Part shown: positions 1-7,931 of the stretch, piece by piece
Layout: every line of letters begins with the position of its first letter
Position numbering within the stretch: position 1 is the first letter of the stretch
Source: Rhodobacteraceae bacterium UBA1943
GTDB taxonomy: Bacteria > Pseudomonadota > Alphaproteobacteria > Rhodobacterales > Rhodobacteraceae
Reading direction: 5' to 3'
Length of the DNA: 64,000 nt
Assembly (NCBI GenBank): GCA_002336845.1
Contig: DDEX01000011.1
Location: forward strand, 1-64,000
Notes under the pieces: model-generated
What the model saw: only the letters and a program-made list of their open reading frames with translations
Told to the model about the DNA's origin: nothing
Databases searched by the model: none
Made by a program: the position numbers and the translations under genes

Positions 1-108
1 GAAGCTGCCGCCACGGCGGGCATCGGCGTGGTCGACCGCGACCATCGAGAACGCAAGGAACAGGCCCGCGAAAAGAGTGGCAAAGCGGGTCGTTCGGGAC
101 AATTTCAT
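1..108 (-). CDS. N-terminal fragment of a secreted or membrane protein, possibly Tim44-like
   Basis: Only the first 36 codons lie in the window; the gene continues beyond base 1. The start ATG (106-108) follows GAGGAG on the minus strand. The fragment begins with a basic MKLSRTTR stretch, then a hydrophobic segment of about 15 residues (residues 11-25), then HADARRGGSF. That is a signal peptide or membrane anchor followed by an Arg/Gly-rich stretch, a layout I associate with rhizobial Tim44-like membrane proteins. The family call is from memory of the N-terminus and is weak; export or membrane anchoring is well supported. Confidence 0.5.
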   Translation of the reverse strand, partial: MKLSRTTRFATLFAGLFLAFSMVAVDHADARRGGSF

Positions 109-137
109 CGGCGGCTCCTCAAAGTGATGTCCGCCCT

Positions 138-166
138 CATATAATGTCTAACAACTGTAGTGTCAG
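138..166 (-). promoter_or_regulatory. Candidate sigma70 promoter for the gene at 1-108
   Basis: Read on the minus strand there is CTGACA (161-166) as -35, a 17-base spacer and TATATG (138-143) as -10. Transcription would start just before the Shine-Dalgarno of the gene leaving the window at base 1. Spacing and hexamers are good for an alphaproteobacterial housekeeping promoter. Inferred from sequence only. Confidence 0.5.
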
Positions 167-180
167 GGTTCGGGCGTCAA

Positions 181-214
181 GTTTTGGCGGAATCTTGCGA
201 GAATCCGCCAAAAC
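181..214 (-). terminator. Strong inverted repeat downstream of the GFA gene
   Basis: Two 15-base arms (181-195 and 200-214) pair at 14 of 15 positions around a TGCG loop, and the arm ends are A/T-rich (TTTT/AAAA). It lies 70 bases after the stop of the GFA gene at 285 on the minus strand and before the next promoter, so it most likely ends the oxidoreductase-GFA transcript. The A/T ends would let it act in both directions. Confidence 0.55.
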
Positions 215-284
215 ATTGAATTAAAACGATTTTAACCGCGGCCCGATTGCAGATCATTTGCCCGGCAAGCCGCCTGGCGGCCTT

Positions 285-692
285 TCAAGGGGTTTCGCTC
301 ACGCCTTCCAGGCAAAGCCATCTGTGCCTTCGGCCGGGCCAATGGAGCTTCGTCGGGGCCGGGAACTCCTGGTCCTCCAGGCAACCGACCGACACCGAAA
401 GCGCGCCCGTCAGTGCTTCGGCCCGCATGAAGACGACCGATCCGCAGGTGGTGCAGAATGTCTGCTCCAACCATTGTCCCGACGAGCCGGTTCGCCGCCA
501 GGATCTGGTCTCGCCTTCTTGGCTGACGACAGCTGAATCCGCATAGATCGCCCGGTAGGAGAATGCGGCCCCGGTGCATCTCTGGCACTCTATGCAGCTG
601 CACGCATAGACGCGGCGCGGCTCCCCGGCGAGGCCAAGTCTCACGTTCCGGCAGGAGCAGGCCGCAGTGCGTATCCTCTCGCCGTCATGCAT
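285..692 (-). CDS. GFA (glutathione-dependent formaldehyde-activating) family protein
   Basis: A 135-residue protein with the cysteine pattern of the GFA/CENP-V zinc fold: CSC near residue 12, CSCIECQRC near residues 31-39, and CTTCGS near residues 79-84. Family members bind zinc and sometimes glutathione; very few have a proven reaction, so no substrate is assigned. The first motif has Arg-Asn where the usual CxCG carries Gly. The start ATG (692) overlaps the 3' end of the upstream oxidoreductase gene by 8 bases, so the two are translationally coupled. A second, broken GFA gene lies at 2158-2500. Confidence 0.8.
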   Translation of the reverse strand: MHDGERIRTAACSCRNVRLGLAGEPRRVYACSCIECQRCTGAAFSYRAIYADSAVVSQEGETRSWRRTGSSGQWLEQTFCTTCGSVVFMRAEALTGALSVSVGCLEDQEFPAPTKLHWPGRRHRWLCLEGVSETP

Positions 693-1599
693 GCGCCGGC
701 TTCCCCTCCTGCCGTACGGAGCCATTTTGAAACAGCGGGAAAAGCGATGCGAAATCGTCCGTTCCGCTCCCCAGCGAAAGCGCCTTCTGGAAAATCTGAT
801 CCATGGCGCGCGGCATGGCCGCGCTGAGGCCGCGCTCCTCGCACGCTTCGAGCAGGTGCCGGAAGGCGCTGTAATGGGCACCCAATGAGGCAAGCGTCGC
901 CTCGTCGCCGGCAAAACGGTGCGCCTTGGTCCGGTCGACAACATCGAACAGCGCGGCATCGACAACCGGCTTGAACGCCGCGAGATGCCCCCTGAAGGTC
1001 AGCAGATCGAGCCCCTCGGCCTCGGCGACAGCCATGCCCTGCAGCGTGCCGAAGAGCCCGCCCCACATCTGGGTGAGCAACGCCGTGTCGAGCGCCGAAG
1101 CCTGACCCGCCACCTCCCCGACATAGCCGGTGCCGCCGCCGAGTTCGAGAAGCAAAGGCTCGTGCCTGTCATAGACCACGCGGGAGCCGGAATAGAGCAA
1201 TGTCGTCTCCGGCCTGCCGATAAAATCCGGGGTCGCCATGATTGCCCCGTCCAGATAGTCGGCGCCACGTGCCTCTACCCACTGCGCTTCCTCCCGGGCC
1301 AGACGCGGCGACCCGGAGGTGAGCTGGACGATGGTTCTACCGACCAGTGCCGAAGCGACATTGTCGGACCTGAGCAACGTTTTGCTGGCGGCATAATCAA
1401 GGACGTTGACGATCACGACCTCGGCCGCCCCGACACCGTCCTCCACCGAAGCGGCCACCTTCGCTCCCAGGGCAGCCAAGGGTTCTGACTTTGCAGCAGT
1501 CCGGTTCCAGACCGATGTGGGATAGCCCCGGTCGAGCAATGTACGGACGATGGACGAGCCCATGCGGCCCGCGCCGAGCACGCAGACGTTTGATTTCAC
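685..1599 (-). CDS. NAD(P)-dependent oxidoreductase of the imine reductase / beta-hydroxyacid dehydrogenase family
   Basis: A 304-residue protein. The Rossmann loop VLGAGRMGSS lies near residues 5-14. The LTSGSP motif, the stretch GADYLDGAIMATP and LLYSGS at the domain boundary resemble imine reductases more than 3-hydroxyisobutyrate dehydrogenases. An all-helical C-terminal half fits the domain-swapped dimer of this fold. GTG at 1599 is the preferred start: GGAG lies 8 bases upstream and the Rossmann motif begins at once; a TTG at 1632 lacks a good site. It is divergent from an HxlR regulator (1745) and probably controlled by it. The reaction in the cell is unknown; cyclic imine or beta-hydroxyacid reduction is likely. 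Confidence 0.75.
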   Translation of the reverse strand: MKSNVCVLGAGRMGSSIVRTLLDRGYPTSVWNRTAAKSEPLAALGAKVAASVEDGVGAAEVVIVNVLDYAASKTLLRSDNVASALVGRTIVQLTSGSPRLAREEAQWVEARGADYLDGAIMATPDFIGRPETTLLYSGSRVVYDRHEPLLLELGGGTGYVGEVAGQASALDTALLTQMWGGLFGTLQGMAVAEAEGLDLLTFRGHLAAFKPVVDAALFDVVDRTKAHRFAGDEATLASLGAHYSAFRHLLEACEERGLSAAMPRAMDQIFQKALSLGSGTDDFASLFPLFQNGSVRQEGKPAHA

Positions 1600-1676
1600 G
1601 ATGATTTCTCCGACAGGCGAATGCCCTCGCAACGAGGGTCAGGTTTATGTTTGGCGCGCGCTCGGTCCGAACATAT

Positions 1677-1701
1677 GTACTGTCACCACGTTGAGAAGTA
1701 C
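1677..1701. promoter_or_regulatory. Inverted repeat GTACT-N15-AGTAC, candidate HxlR operator
   Basis: GTACT (1677-1681) and AGTAC (1697-1701) form a perfect inverted repeat in the 145-base divergent region between the oxidoreductase (1599) and the HxlR regulator (1745). HxlR proteins are winged-helix dimers that bind such spaced dyads next to the genes they control, often in response to reactive electrophiles. The half-site centres are 20 bases apart, two helical turns. Assignment to this regulator is inferred from position. Confidence 0.45.
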
Positions 1702-1744
1702 GCACCTTGAAGTAAGCGACAGGCATCATGACAGGAGCTGCCAA

Positions 1745-2083
1745 ATGAGGCGCAAGGAACCAGACAGCTGCGGGTTTGCTGCCGCGATGCAGGCCATCGG
1801 CGGAAAGTGGAAAATCGCGTTGTTGTGGGAACTGCACCTGCGGCCCCACCGCTTTGCCGAACTGCGCCGGCAGTTGCCGGGCGTCAGCGAGAAGATGCTG
1901 GCGCAGCAACTGCGCCAGATGGAGGCCGACGGGCTCATCAGCCGGCACGCCTATGACGAGGTGCCGCCACGCGTCGAATATTCGATCACGCCGCTGGGCC
2001 TGAGCCTGAACGATGCCGTGACGGCGATGTCGACATGGGGAAAGCAGCACGAGAGCTGGAAGGACCAGCGACAGGCAGCCTGA
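1745..2083 (+). CDS. HxlR-type winged-helix transcriptional regulator
   Basis: A 112-residue protein matching the HxlR family in length and pattern: an N-terminal cysteine (DSCG, residues 7-10), AIGGKWKIALLWEL in the first helix, RFAELRRQLPGVSEKML for the recognition helices, and VEYSITPLG at the wing. Many HxlR proteins sense aldehydes, quinones or hypochlorite through that N-terminal cysteine. The start ATG follows AGGAG by about 9 bases; the longer in-frame reading would cover the promoter. It is divergent from the imine-reductase-like/GFA pair and probably controls it and itself. Confidence 0.85.
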   Translation: MRRKEPDSCGFAAAMQAIGGKWKIALLWELHLRPHRFAELRRQLPGVSEKMLAQQLRQMEADGLISRHAYDEVPPRVEYSITPLGLSLNDAVTAMSTWGKQHESWKDQRQAA

Positions 2084-2157
2084 CAAAGGCGCCGATCATA
2101 GCAGGCCGGCGACCAGCCTGCTCCCGGTTGCAAGAGGGTTCCGCTGCGCCGAAGCGT

Positions 2158-2500
2158 TCAGCGGCTGCGGCCGTCGAACGGAATGCGCTTCAAGCTCGCA
2201 AGATCGATCTCTTCAATGCAGCGCACATTGATCGCCGCGGTCTTTTCGCCGCTTGGGCTGACCCATGCCGAAAGGCGCGCAGCCGCAGTTCGAGCAAAAC
2301 ATGTGGTCGATCACGTGCTTGTTGAACTTGTAGGTCGCAAGCCGCTCCGGGGGCGTGGTGACGGTCAGTTTCTCGCGCGGCACGAACCACAGAAGATAGC
2401 CCTTGCGACTGCAATGCGAGCAATTGCATTCGATGGCGCTTGCCGGTTCGCCCTCCACCTCGAACGACACATTTCCGCAGTGACAGCTTCCCTTGGCCAT
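2158..2500 (-). pseudogene. GFA family protein gene broken by a frameshift
   Basis: From ATG 2500 (preceded by GGGGGAGG) the reading frame gives MAKGSCHCGNV, then CNCSHCSRKGYLL and FCSNCGCAPFGMG, all typical of GFA proteins. After GMG (around 2260-2264) this frame runs into unrelated residues and stops at 2213. Shifting frame restores VSPSGEKTAAINVRC and IEEIDLASLKR, ending at a stop at 2158-2160. A missing GC pair (2 bases) or one extra G explains this. The repaired protein would be about 114 residues. It is either a recent pseudogene or a sequencing/assembly error. Confidence 0.75.
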
Positions 2501-2646
2501 CTGATGACCTCCCCCTGATGGATTGCAGGCACACGTTACAGGCGCGACCACGCCGAAACAATTGCACCCCGCCAAAGCCCCTCTCAAGGCGAATGCCGCA
2601 TTTTCCTGCCGTTTGGGCCGCTTCAGCCTGTGCTTCGTAACAAAAC

Positions 2647-2666
2647 TGACATGGTCCCGACATTTC
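2647..2666 (-). promoter_or_regulatory. Candidate Pho box upstream of the phosphonate operon
   Basis: Two copies of GACAT (2648-2652 and 2659-2663), 11 bases apart, equal TGTC direct repeats at the 11-base period of PhoB boxes when read on the minus strand. The site is about 75 bases before phnC. Phosphonate genes are classic Pho regulon members, which supports the reading. The match to the full consensus is only partial and the orientation is opposite to phnC. Confidence 0.3.
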
Positions 2667-2737
2667 AGCTTCATCTCACGGGTCTAGGCCGATCTGAGAC
2701 AAGGGCGAAAAAGCCCTGACGGGACAGGGAAGCCACG

Positions 2738-3580
2738 ATGCTCGAAATCCGCAACGTCACGCGCCGCTTCGGCAAGAATGTCGCCGTGAACGGTGTCAAC
2801 CTTCAGATCAAGCCGGGCCAGATGGTCGGCATCATCGGCCGCTCCGGCGCCGGCAAGTCGACCCTGCTCAAGACCATCAACCGCCTGATCGACCCGAGCG
2901 AGGGCTCGATCTCCTTCGACGGCACCGAAGTGTCGTCGCTGCGCGGCGCCCAGCTGCGCCGATGGCAGCGCGACTGCGCCATGATCTTCCAGCAGTTCAA
3001 CCTGGTGCCGCGCCTCGACGTGCTTACCAACGTGCTGCTCGGCCGCCTCAACCATCGCTCGACCGGGCTCAACCTGCTCGGCATCTTTTCCCGTGAGGAG
3101 CGCATCCGGGCCATCGCCGCACTCGAGCGCCTCGACATCGCCCGCACCGCACTCCAGCCGGCTGGCACGCTGTCGGGCGGCCAGCAGCAGCGTGTCGCCA
3201 TCGCCCGCGCTCTGATGCAGGAACCCAAGCTGATCCTCGCCGACGAGCCGATCGCCTCGCTCGACCCGCTCAACGCCAAGGTGGTGATGGACGCGTTGCA
3301 GGACATCAACCTGCGCGAAGGCATCACCGTCATCACCAACCTGCACACGCTCGACACCGCCCGCACCTACTGCAACCGCATCATCGGCATGCAGGGCGGC
3401 ACGGTGGTCTTCGACGGCGCGCCTGAAGACCTCACCATCGAGGCCGTTCGCCTCGTCTACGGCGCCGACGCCGACGGCGCCGAGATTTCCGAAGCCATCA
3501 CTTCGACCAGCATCCGCCCGGTCAAGGTCAGGGTTCCCGCATCCGCCGCCCCTCTCGAACCGGCATACGCCCCGGTCTGA
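2738..3580 (+). CDS. phnC: Phosphonate/phosphate ABC importer, ATP-binding protein
   Basis: A 280-residue ATPase that powers uptake of phosphonates or phosphate esters through PhnE. Walker A is GRSGAGKST (about residues 35-43), the signature is LSGGQQQRVAIARAL, Walker B is LILADEP followed by SLDP, and the switch histidine lies in NLHTLD. Length and the RWQRDCAMIFQQFNLV segment are typical of PhnC. It is the first gene of phnC-phnD-phnE1-phnE2. Rhizobia have a closely related phosphate/phosphonate system called PhoCDET, and this could be its orthologue. Confidence 0.92.
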   Translation: MLEIRNVTRRFGKNVAVNGVNLQIKPGQMVGIIGRSGAGKSTLLKTINRLIDPSEGSISFDGTEVSSLRGAQLRRWQRDCAMIFQQFNLVPRLDVLTNVLLGRLNHRSTGLNLLGIFSREERIRAIAALERLDIARTALQPAGTLSGGQQQRVAIARALMQEPKLILADEPIASLDPLNAKVVMDALQDINLREGITVITNLHTLDTARTYCNRIIGMQGGTVVFDGAPEDLTIEAVRLVYGADADGAEISEAITSTSIRPVKVRVPASAAPLEPAYAPV

Positions 3581-3671
3581 GGCCATCAGCGGTCGTCTTG
3601 CCCGCGTCAAGGGCCGGCAATCAGCAACCGAAATGACCCAGCAAGGTGCTGGGCCAATCTGGAGACATGTC

Positions 3672-4583
3672 ATGTTCAAGAAAGCACTTCTGGGCGCCGT
3701 TTCGCTCGCAGTCCTGGCAATCGGCTCGGCTCATGCCGCCGAACTCAAGGACTTCCGCATCGGCCTGATCGGTGGCGAGAACGAAGCCGACCGCCTGCGC
3801 AACTTCCAGTGCCTCGTCGACCAGCTCCCCAAGGCCATCGGCGTCGAGAAGGTGTCGCTGTTCCCGGCCGCCGACTATGACGGCACCATCCAGGGCCTTC
3901 TCGGCGGCACGCTCGACTACGCCGAGCTCGGCGCTTCGGGCTATGCCAAGATCTACCTGCAGAACAAGGACGCGGTCGAGCCGATCCTGACCACCGTCCA
4001 GACCGACGGCGCCACCGGCTACTACTCCATCATGGTCGCCAAGAAGGACTCGGGCATCACCAAGCTCGAAGACCTCAAGGGCAAGAAGCTCGGCTTCGCC
4101 GATCCGGACTCGACCTCGGGTTACCTGATCCCCGTCACCTCGCTGCCCAAGGACCTCGGCGGCGTCGCCGTGAAGGACTACTTCGCCGAGACCGGCTTCG
4201 GCGGCGGCCATGAGAACCTCGTCCTCGAAGTGCTCAAGGGCACCTTCGATGCCGGCACGACTTTCGGCTCGGGCGTCGGCGAATTCAAGGACGGCTACAC
4301 CTCGGGCAACCTGAAGAAGATGGTCGACAAGGGCATCCTCGACATGGACGACCTGGTCGAAGTCTGGAAGTCGCCGCTGATCCCGAACGGCCCGATCGTC
4401 GTTCGCACCTCGATGGCCGATGAGACCAAGGCGAAGTTCAAGCAGTTCATGCTCGACCTGCCGAAGAAGGACGCGACCTGCTTCGCCGCCGTCATGGGCG
4501 GTGACTTCACCTCCTTCACGGAAGTCAACGTCGACTTCTACAAGCCGATCATCGACGCCCGCAAGGCAACGATCGGCGGCTGA
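3672..4583 (+). CDS. phnD: Phosphonate ABC importer, periplasmic binding protein
   Basis: A 303-residue binding protein with a signal peptide (MFKK, a hydrophobic stretch, AHAAE; cleavage near residue 22). It then shows the PhnD pattern: FRIGLIGGENEADRL, YAELGASGYAKIYL, TDGATGYYS, KGKKLGFADPDSTSGYLIP. It captures substrate in the periplasm and delivers it to PhnE1/PhnE2. ATG 3672 is chosen because GGAGA lies just upstream and the signal peptide begins there. A strong hairpin with a T tract follows the stop, so this gene may be expressed above the permeases. Confidence 0.92.
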   Translation: MFKKALLGAVSLAVLAIGSAHAAELKDFRIGLIGGENEADRLRNFQCLVDQLPKAIGVEKVSLFPAADYDGTIQGLLGGTLDYAELGASGYAKIYLQNKDAVEPILTTVQTDGATGYYSIMVAKKDSGITKLEDLKGKKLGFADPDSTSGYLIPVTSLPKDLGGVAVKDYFAETGFGGGHENLVLEVLKGTFDAGTTFGSGVGEFKDGYTSGNLKKMVDKGILDMDDLVEVWKSPLIPNGPIVVRTSMADETKAKFKQFMLDLPKKDATCFAAVMGGDFTSFTEVNVDFYKPIIDARKATIGG

Positions 4584-4600
4584 TAACCACGATGCTTCAG

Positions 4601-4633
4601 GCGCCGGCTGGACAACCGGCCGGCGCTTTTTTT
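4601..4633 (+). terminator. Intrinsic terminator or attenuator between phnD and phnE1
   Basis: An 11-base stem (4601-4611 with 4616-4626, one G-T wobble) with an ACAA loop is followed by seven T residues (4627-4633). This is a textbook Rho-independent terminator placed 17 bases after the phnD stop, inside the operon. Partial read-through would give more binding protein than permease. Confidence 0.75.
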
Positions 4634-4659
4634 GATTTCGACTTCGCGGTGGACAGACC

Positions 4660-5622
4660 ATGGCCATGAACACGCTTCACGACGGCTTCAGCGAGAAGGG
4701 CGCGCTCATCGAGCGGCACTGGCAGGAGCTGAGCGCGCGCCGCCGCGTCTATACCGGGCTCGGCCTTGCGATCCTTTTCGTCGCGCTGACGGGCTCGCTC
4801 TGGTTCGCCAACGAGACCAATGCCGGCAAGTTCTTCGACCGGCTGCCCTATTTCTTCGATTTCGTCGGCGAGATGGTGCCGCGCGATGGCATGGAAGTGT
4901 TCCGCGCGCTGTTTGACCTGCCTTCGCCCTATGATGACGGCAGCTTCAAGTACAATTATCCCGAGGGGCGGCTCTACATCACCGAGAGCCTCTACGTGCC
5001 GGAATACTTCCACAAGATGCTGGAGACGCTGAACATTGCGCTCTTCTCCACCATCATCGGCATGGTCTTCGGCTTCCTGCTCTGCTTCCTTGCAGCGAAG
5101 AACCTCGTCGCCAACCGCCTGCTACGCGGCTTCGTGCGCCGCTTCATGGAAATCCTGCGCGCCTTCCCGGAGGTCGTGCTCGCCGGTTTCTTCCTTGCGG
5201 TCCTGTCGCTCGGGCCGCTGCCGGCGGTCATCGCGGTGTCGATCCATACGGTCGGCGCACTCGGCAAGCTCTTCTTCGAAGTCGTCGAGAACGCCGACAT
5301 GAAGGCGGAAGAGGGGCTTCGCGCCGTCGGCGCCAGCTGGGTAGAGCGTGTCTGGTTCGGCATCGTGCCGCAGGTGCTGCCGAACTTCATGAGCTACTTC
5401 CTTCTGCGCCTCGAGATCAACGTGCGCGCCTCGACCATCATCGGCGCTGTCGGCGGCGGCGGCATCGGCGAGCTGCTGCGCCTGTCCATCGGCCAGGGCC
5501 ATGCGGCCAAGACACTCGCCATCGTGCTCCTGCTCCTCGTCACCATCATCGCCGTCGACCAGTTTTCCGCCTGGCTGCGCCGCAAGCTCGTCGGCGATCA
5601 CGCCTTCCGGCTGGCCCAATAG
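4660..5622 (+). CDS. phnE: Phosphonate ABC importer, permease 1
   Basis: A 320-residue inner-membrane permease. After a cytoplasmic N-terminus and one membrane segment (about residues 28-48) comes a periplasmic loop, then the BPD_transp_1 domain with its coupling EAA-type loop (GLRAVGASWVERVWFGIVPQ) and the PhnE-like INVRASTIIGAVGGGGIGELL. It pairs with the second permease at 5632 and with PhnC. Starts at ATG 4660 with GGTGGA upstream; 9 bases separate it from the next gene. Confidence 0.9.
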   Translation: MAMNTLHDGFSEKGALIERHWQELSARRRVYTGLGLAILFVALTGSLWFANETNAGKFFDRLPYFFDFVGEMVPRDGMEVFRALFDLPSPYDDGSFKYNYPEGRLYITESLYVPEYFHKMLETLNIALFSTIIGMVFGFLLCFLAAKNLVANRLLRGFVRRFMEILRAFPEVVLAGFFLAVLSLGPLPAVIAVSIHTVGALGKLFFEVVENADMKAEEGLRAVGASWVERVWFGIVPQVLPNFMSYFLLRLEINVRASTIIGAVGGGGIGELLRLSIGQGHAAKTLAIVLLLLVTIIAVDQFSAWLRRKLVGDHAFRLAQ

Positions 5623-5631
5623 GAGAGCGCC

Positions 5632-7125
5632 ATGACGACCCTCAATCCCGCTCAGATGGATGAGATCGCGGCACGCCATCCCGCCGTCTTCCACCGTTCG
5701 TTCTGGCAGCGTTTCCGCGTCGCCATCATCACCGGCGGCTTCGTGCTCTATGCGCTCTATTGCTGGTGGTTCTTCGCCATCGGCCATGTGCTGGGCACCG
5801 CCAACTGGAACATCGCTGGCACCTATCTGGCCGACTGGGTGTCCTACGAGGTGCGCCCGCAGGTCAGCATCGCGCCCGATGGCGCGATGAAGCTCACCTA
5901 TCCGCGCTTCTCTCCGCTCGGCCCCAATGCCGAACCGGACTGGGTGGAAATCGAAACCGGTACAATGACCCGCACCCTGCCGAATGCCGGCGCTGCAAAC
6001 AGCGCCAGGAAGCCCGCGGCCATGGGCTTCATGGGAACGGGCGGCGCGGTCGGTGGTTCGGCTGCCGCTGCCGAGGCTGTGGCAGCCGCAACGACCAGCG
6101 AGGAAGAGGTCGTCAAGCGCGCAAGGATCACGCTCAATGCCTCGACGACCGTTGATGTCGTGCCCGGCAGTGTGACCGTTCAGCACTCCGGCGAGACACT
6201 CGTCGTCAATCTTTCGGACATGACGGCCGAGGGTACGCTTCCGGTCTGGGCGACGCAGAAGGCACCGGGCGGAAAGATCACGCTCGCCTTCGGCTTTGCC
6301 GGCTGGGGGGAAATCGAGGCCGACGATGTCAGCATCCGCCGGCGTTTCCTCGGCTGGGCGAATTTCCTTTTCGACACCAACTCGCCCTTCCACGGCAAGT
6401 CGACGTCTGAGGTTCTCTCACTGATCTGGTCCGGCGAACGGATCGATCCGAAGCAATCGAACCTGTCGCTCGCCTGGGACAACATCCTCTATAACAGCGA
6501 ATGGCAGCATCTCGACGTCTGGACCAAGCTGCTGCAGACCATCGTCATGGCCTTCGTCGGCACGCTCTTTGCGATGCTGCTCGCCTTCCCGCTGGCGTTC
6601 CTTGCCGCGCGCAACATCACACGCAGCTGGATTTCCAACCAGCTGACGAAACGTCTCTTCGATTTCCTGCGCTCGGTCGACATGCTGATCTGGGCGCTGT
6701 TCTTCACCCGCGCCTTCGGCCCCGGGCCGCTCGCCGGCATGTCGGCGATCTTCTTCACGGATACCGGCACACTCGGCAAACTCTATTCCGAGGCACTGGA
6801 GAACATCGACGACAAGCAGCGCGAGGGTGTGAAGTCCGTCGGCGCTTCGCCTATGGCGGTGCAGCGTTACGGCGTGCTGCCGCAGGTCATGCCGCTCTTT
6901 GCCTCCCAGGCACTTTACTTCTGGGAATCCAACACCCGTTCTGCCACGATCATCGGCGCGGTCGGGGCAGGGGGAATCGGCTTGAAACTGTGGGAGGCGA
7001 TGCGCACCAATTCCGACTGGGAGAACGTCGCCTACATGGTGCTGCTGATCCTTATCGTGGTGTTCGTCTTCGACGGTATTTCCAATGCGCTGCGCTCGCG
7101 CCTGATGGGCAAGCCGGCGCACTGA
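5632..7125 (+). CDS. phnE: Phosphonate ABC importer, permease 2 with a large extracytoplasmic insert
   Basis: A 497-residue permease, much longer than a usual PhnE (about 260-300). The C-terminal 230 residues are the transport domain, with GVKSVGASPMAVQRYGVLPQ as coupling loop and NTRSATIIGAVGAGGIGL. Between membrane segment 1 (about residues 28-50) and the transport domain lies about 230 extra residues, including an Ala/Gly-rich low-complexity stretch near residues 122-160 and a beta-rich segment. Rhizobial PhoT-type permeases are also long. Start after AGGAGAG; last importer gene before a 97-base gap. Confidence 0.88.
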   Translation: MTTLNPAQMDEIAARHPAVFHRSFWQRFRVAIITGGFVLYALYCWWFFAIGHVLGTANWNIAGTYLADWVSYEVRPQVSIAPDGAMKLTYPRFSPLGPNAEPDWVEIETGTMTRTLPNAGAANSARKPAAMGFMGTGGAVGGSAAAAEAVAAATTSEEEVVKRARITLNASTTVDVVPGSVTVQHSGETLVVNLSDMTAEGTLPVWATQKAPGGKITLAFGFAGWGEIEADDVSIRRRFLGWANFLFDTNSPFHGKSTSEVLSLIWSGERIDPKQSNLSLAWDNILYNSEWQHLDVWTKLLQTIVMAFVGTLFAMLLAFPLAFLAARNITRSWISNQLTKRLFDFLRSVDMLIWALFFTRAFGPGPLAGMSAIFFTDTGTLGKLYSEALENIDDKQREGVKSVGASPMAVQRYGVLPQVMPLFASQALYFWESNTRSATIIGAVGAGGIGLKLWEAMRTNSDWENVAYMVLLILIVVFVFDGISNALRSRLMGKPAH

Positions 7126-7222
7126 TATATGCATGGCGGCATGATGCTGCCACACGAATCCCTTCAAGATCCGGCGTCGCCTTTCAAGGCGGCGTCAAAC
7201 GACTTTCGGTAGGAATGAGCCC

Positions 7223-7930
7223 TTGCGTTACGCCCTCTATTTCACCCCGCCCGCCGGCGATCCGCTGACCCTTGCCGCCCAGCGCTGGCTGGGGCGCAAT
7301 GCCTTTACCGGCGCGCGCCTGGAGCAGCCGGCCGTGAGCGGCTTCGACGCTGAAACGCTCTCCGGCCTGACGGCCGATCCGCGCCGTTACGGTTTTCACG
7401 CGACGCTGAAGGCGCCGTTCTCGCTGGCCGAAGGCCGCAGCGAAGCCGAGCTGGTCGCCGAGATCGGCCGTTTCGTGTCGGAGATGGAGCCCTTTGACAT
7501 TCCCGAAGTCGTCGTCGGCCGTCTGGGCTCGTTCTTCGCCGTGGTGTCGGGCGATCACTGTGATCCCCTCCAGACTTTTGCCGGCGAGGTCGTGCGCCGC
7601 TTCGAGCGCTTTCGCGCGCCGCTCACGTCCGCCGACATCGCCCGCCGTAAGCCGGATGAACTGACCGGCGCGGAGCGCCAGAACCTCGTGCAATGGGGTT
7701 ACCCTTACGTCTTCGACGAGTTCCGTTTCCACATGACGCTGACGGGGCGCGTTCCGGCCGAGCGCCGCGGTGCCGTCGAAAGCGTGCTTCTCGATCAATT
7801 CGCCGATGTTCACGGCCGCGCGCTATCGGTTTCAGGGCTTGCGCTCTTCCGCGAACCGTCGCGCGGCGCCGATTTCACCGTCCATTCGCTCTTCCCGCTG
7901 GGTGGGGCAGCCAACAGAAAGACCGCCTGA
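7223..7930 (+). CDS. DUF1045 phosphonate-metabolism protein (2H phosphoesterase-like)
   Basis: A 235-residue protein of the DUF1045 family found beside phn genes. It carries two HxT motifs (FHATLKAPF near residue 58 and FHMTLTG near residue 170), the signature of 2H phosphoesterases, which act on cyclic phosphates or 2'-linked esters. C-P lyase yields a cyclic ribose phosphate, so a role in that step is plausible but inferred. The start is TTG 7223 with AGGA upstream; one base separates its stop from phnM. Confidence 0.8.
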   Translation: MRYALYFTPPAGDPLTLAAQRWLGRNAFTGARLEQPAVSGFDAETLSGLTADPRRYGFHATLKAPFSLAEGRSEAELVAEIGRFVSEMEPFDIPEVVVGRLGSFFAVVSGDHCDPLQTFAGEVVRRFERFRAPLTSADIARRKPDELTGAERQNLVQWGYPYVFDEFRFHMTLTGRVPAERRGAVESVLLDQFADVHGRALSVSGLALFREPSRGADFTVHSLFPLGGAANRKTA

Positions 7931-7931
7931 C

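Noticed and set aside
7173..7196. Hairpin between phnE2 and the DUF1045 gene
   Set aside because: Eleven pairs only with two G-T wobbles and a tiny loop, and no T tract; likely chance in GC-rich DNA.
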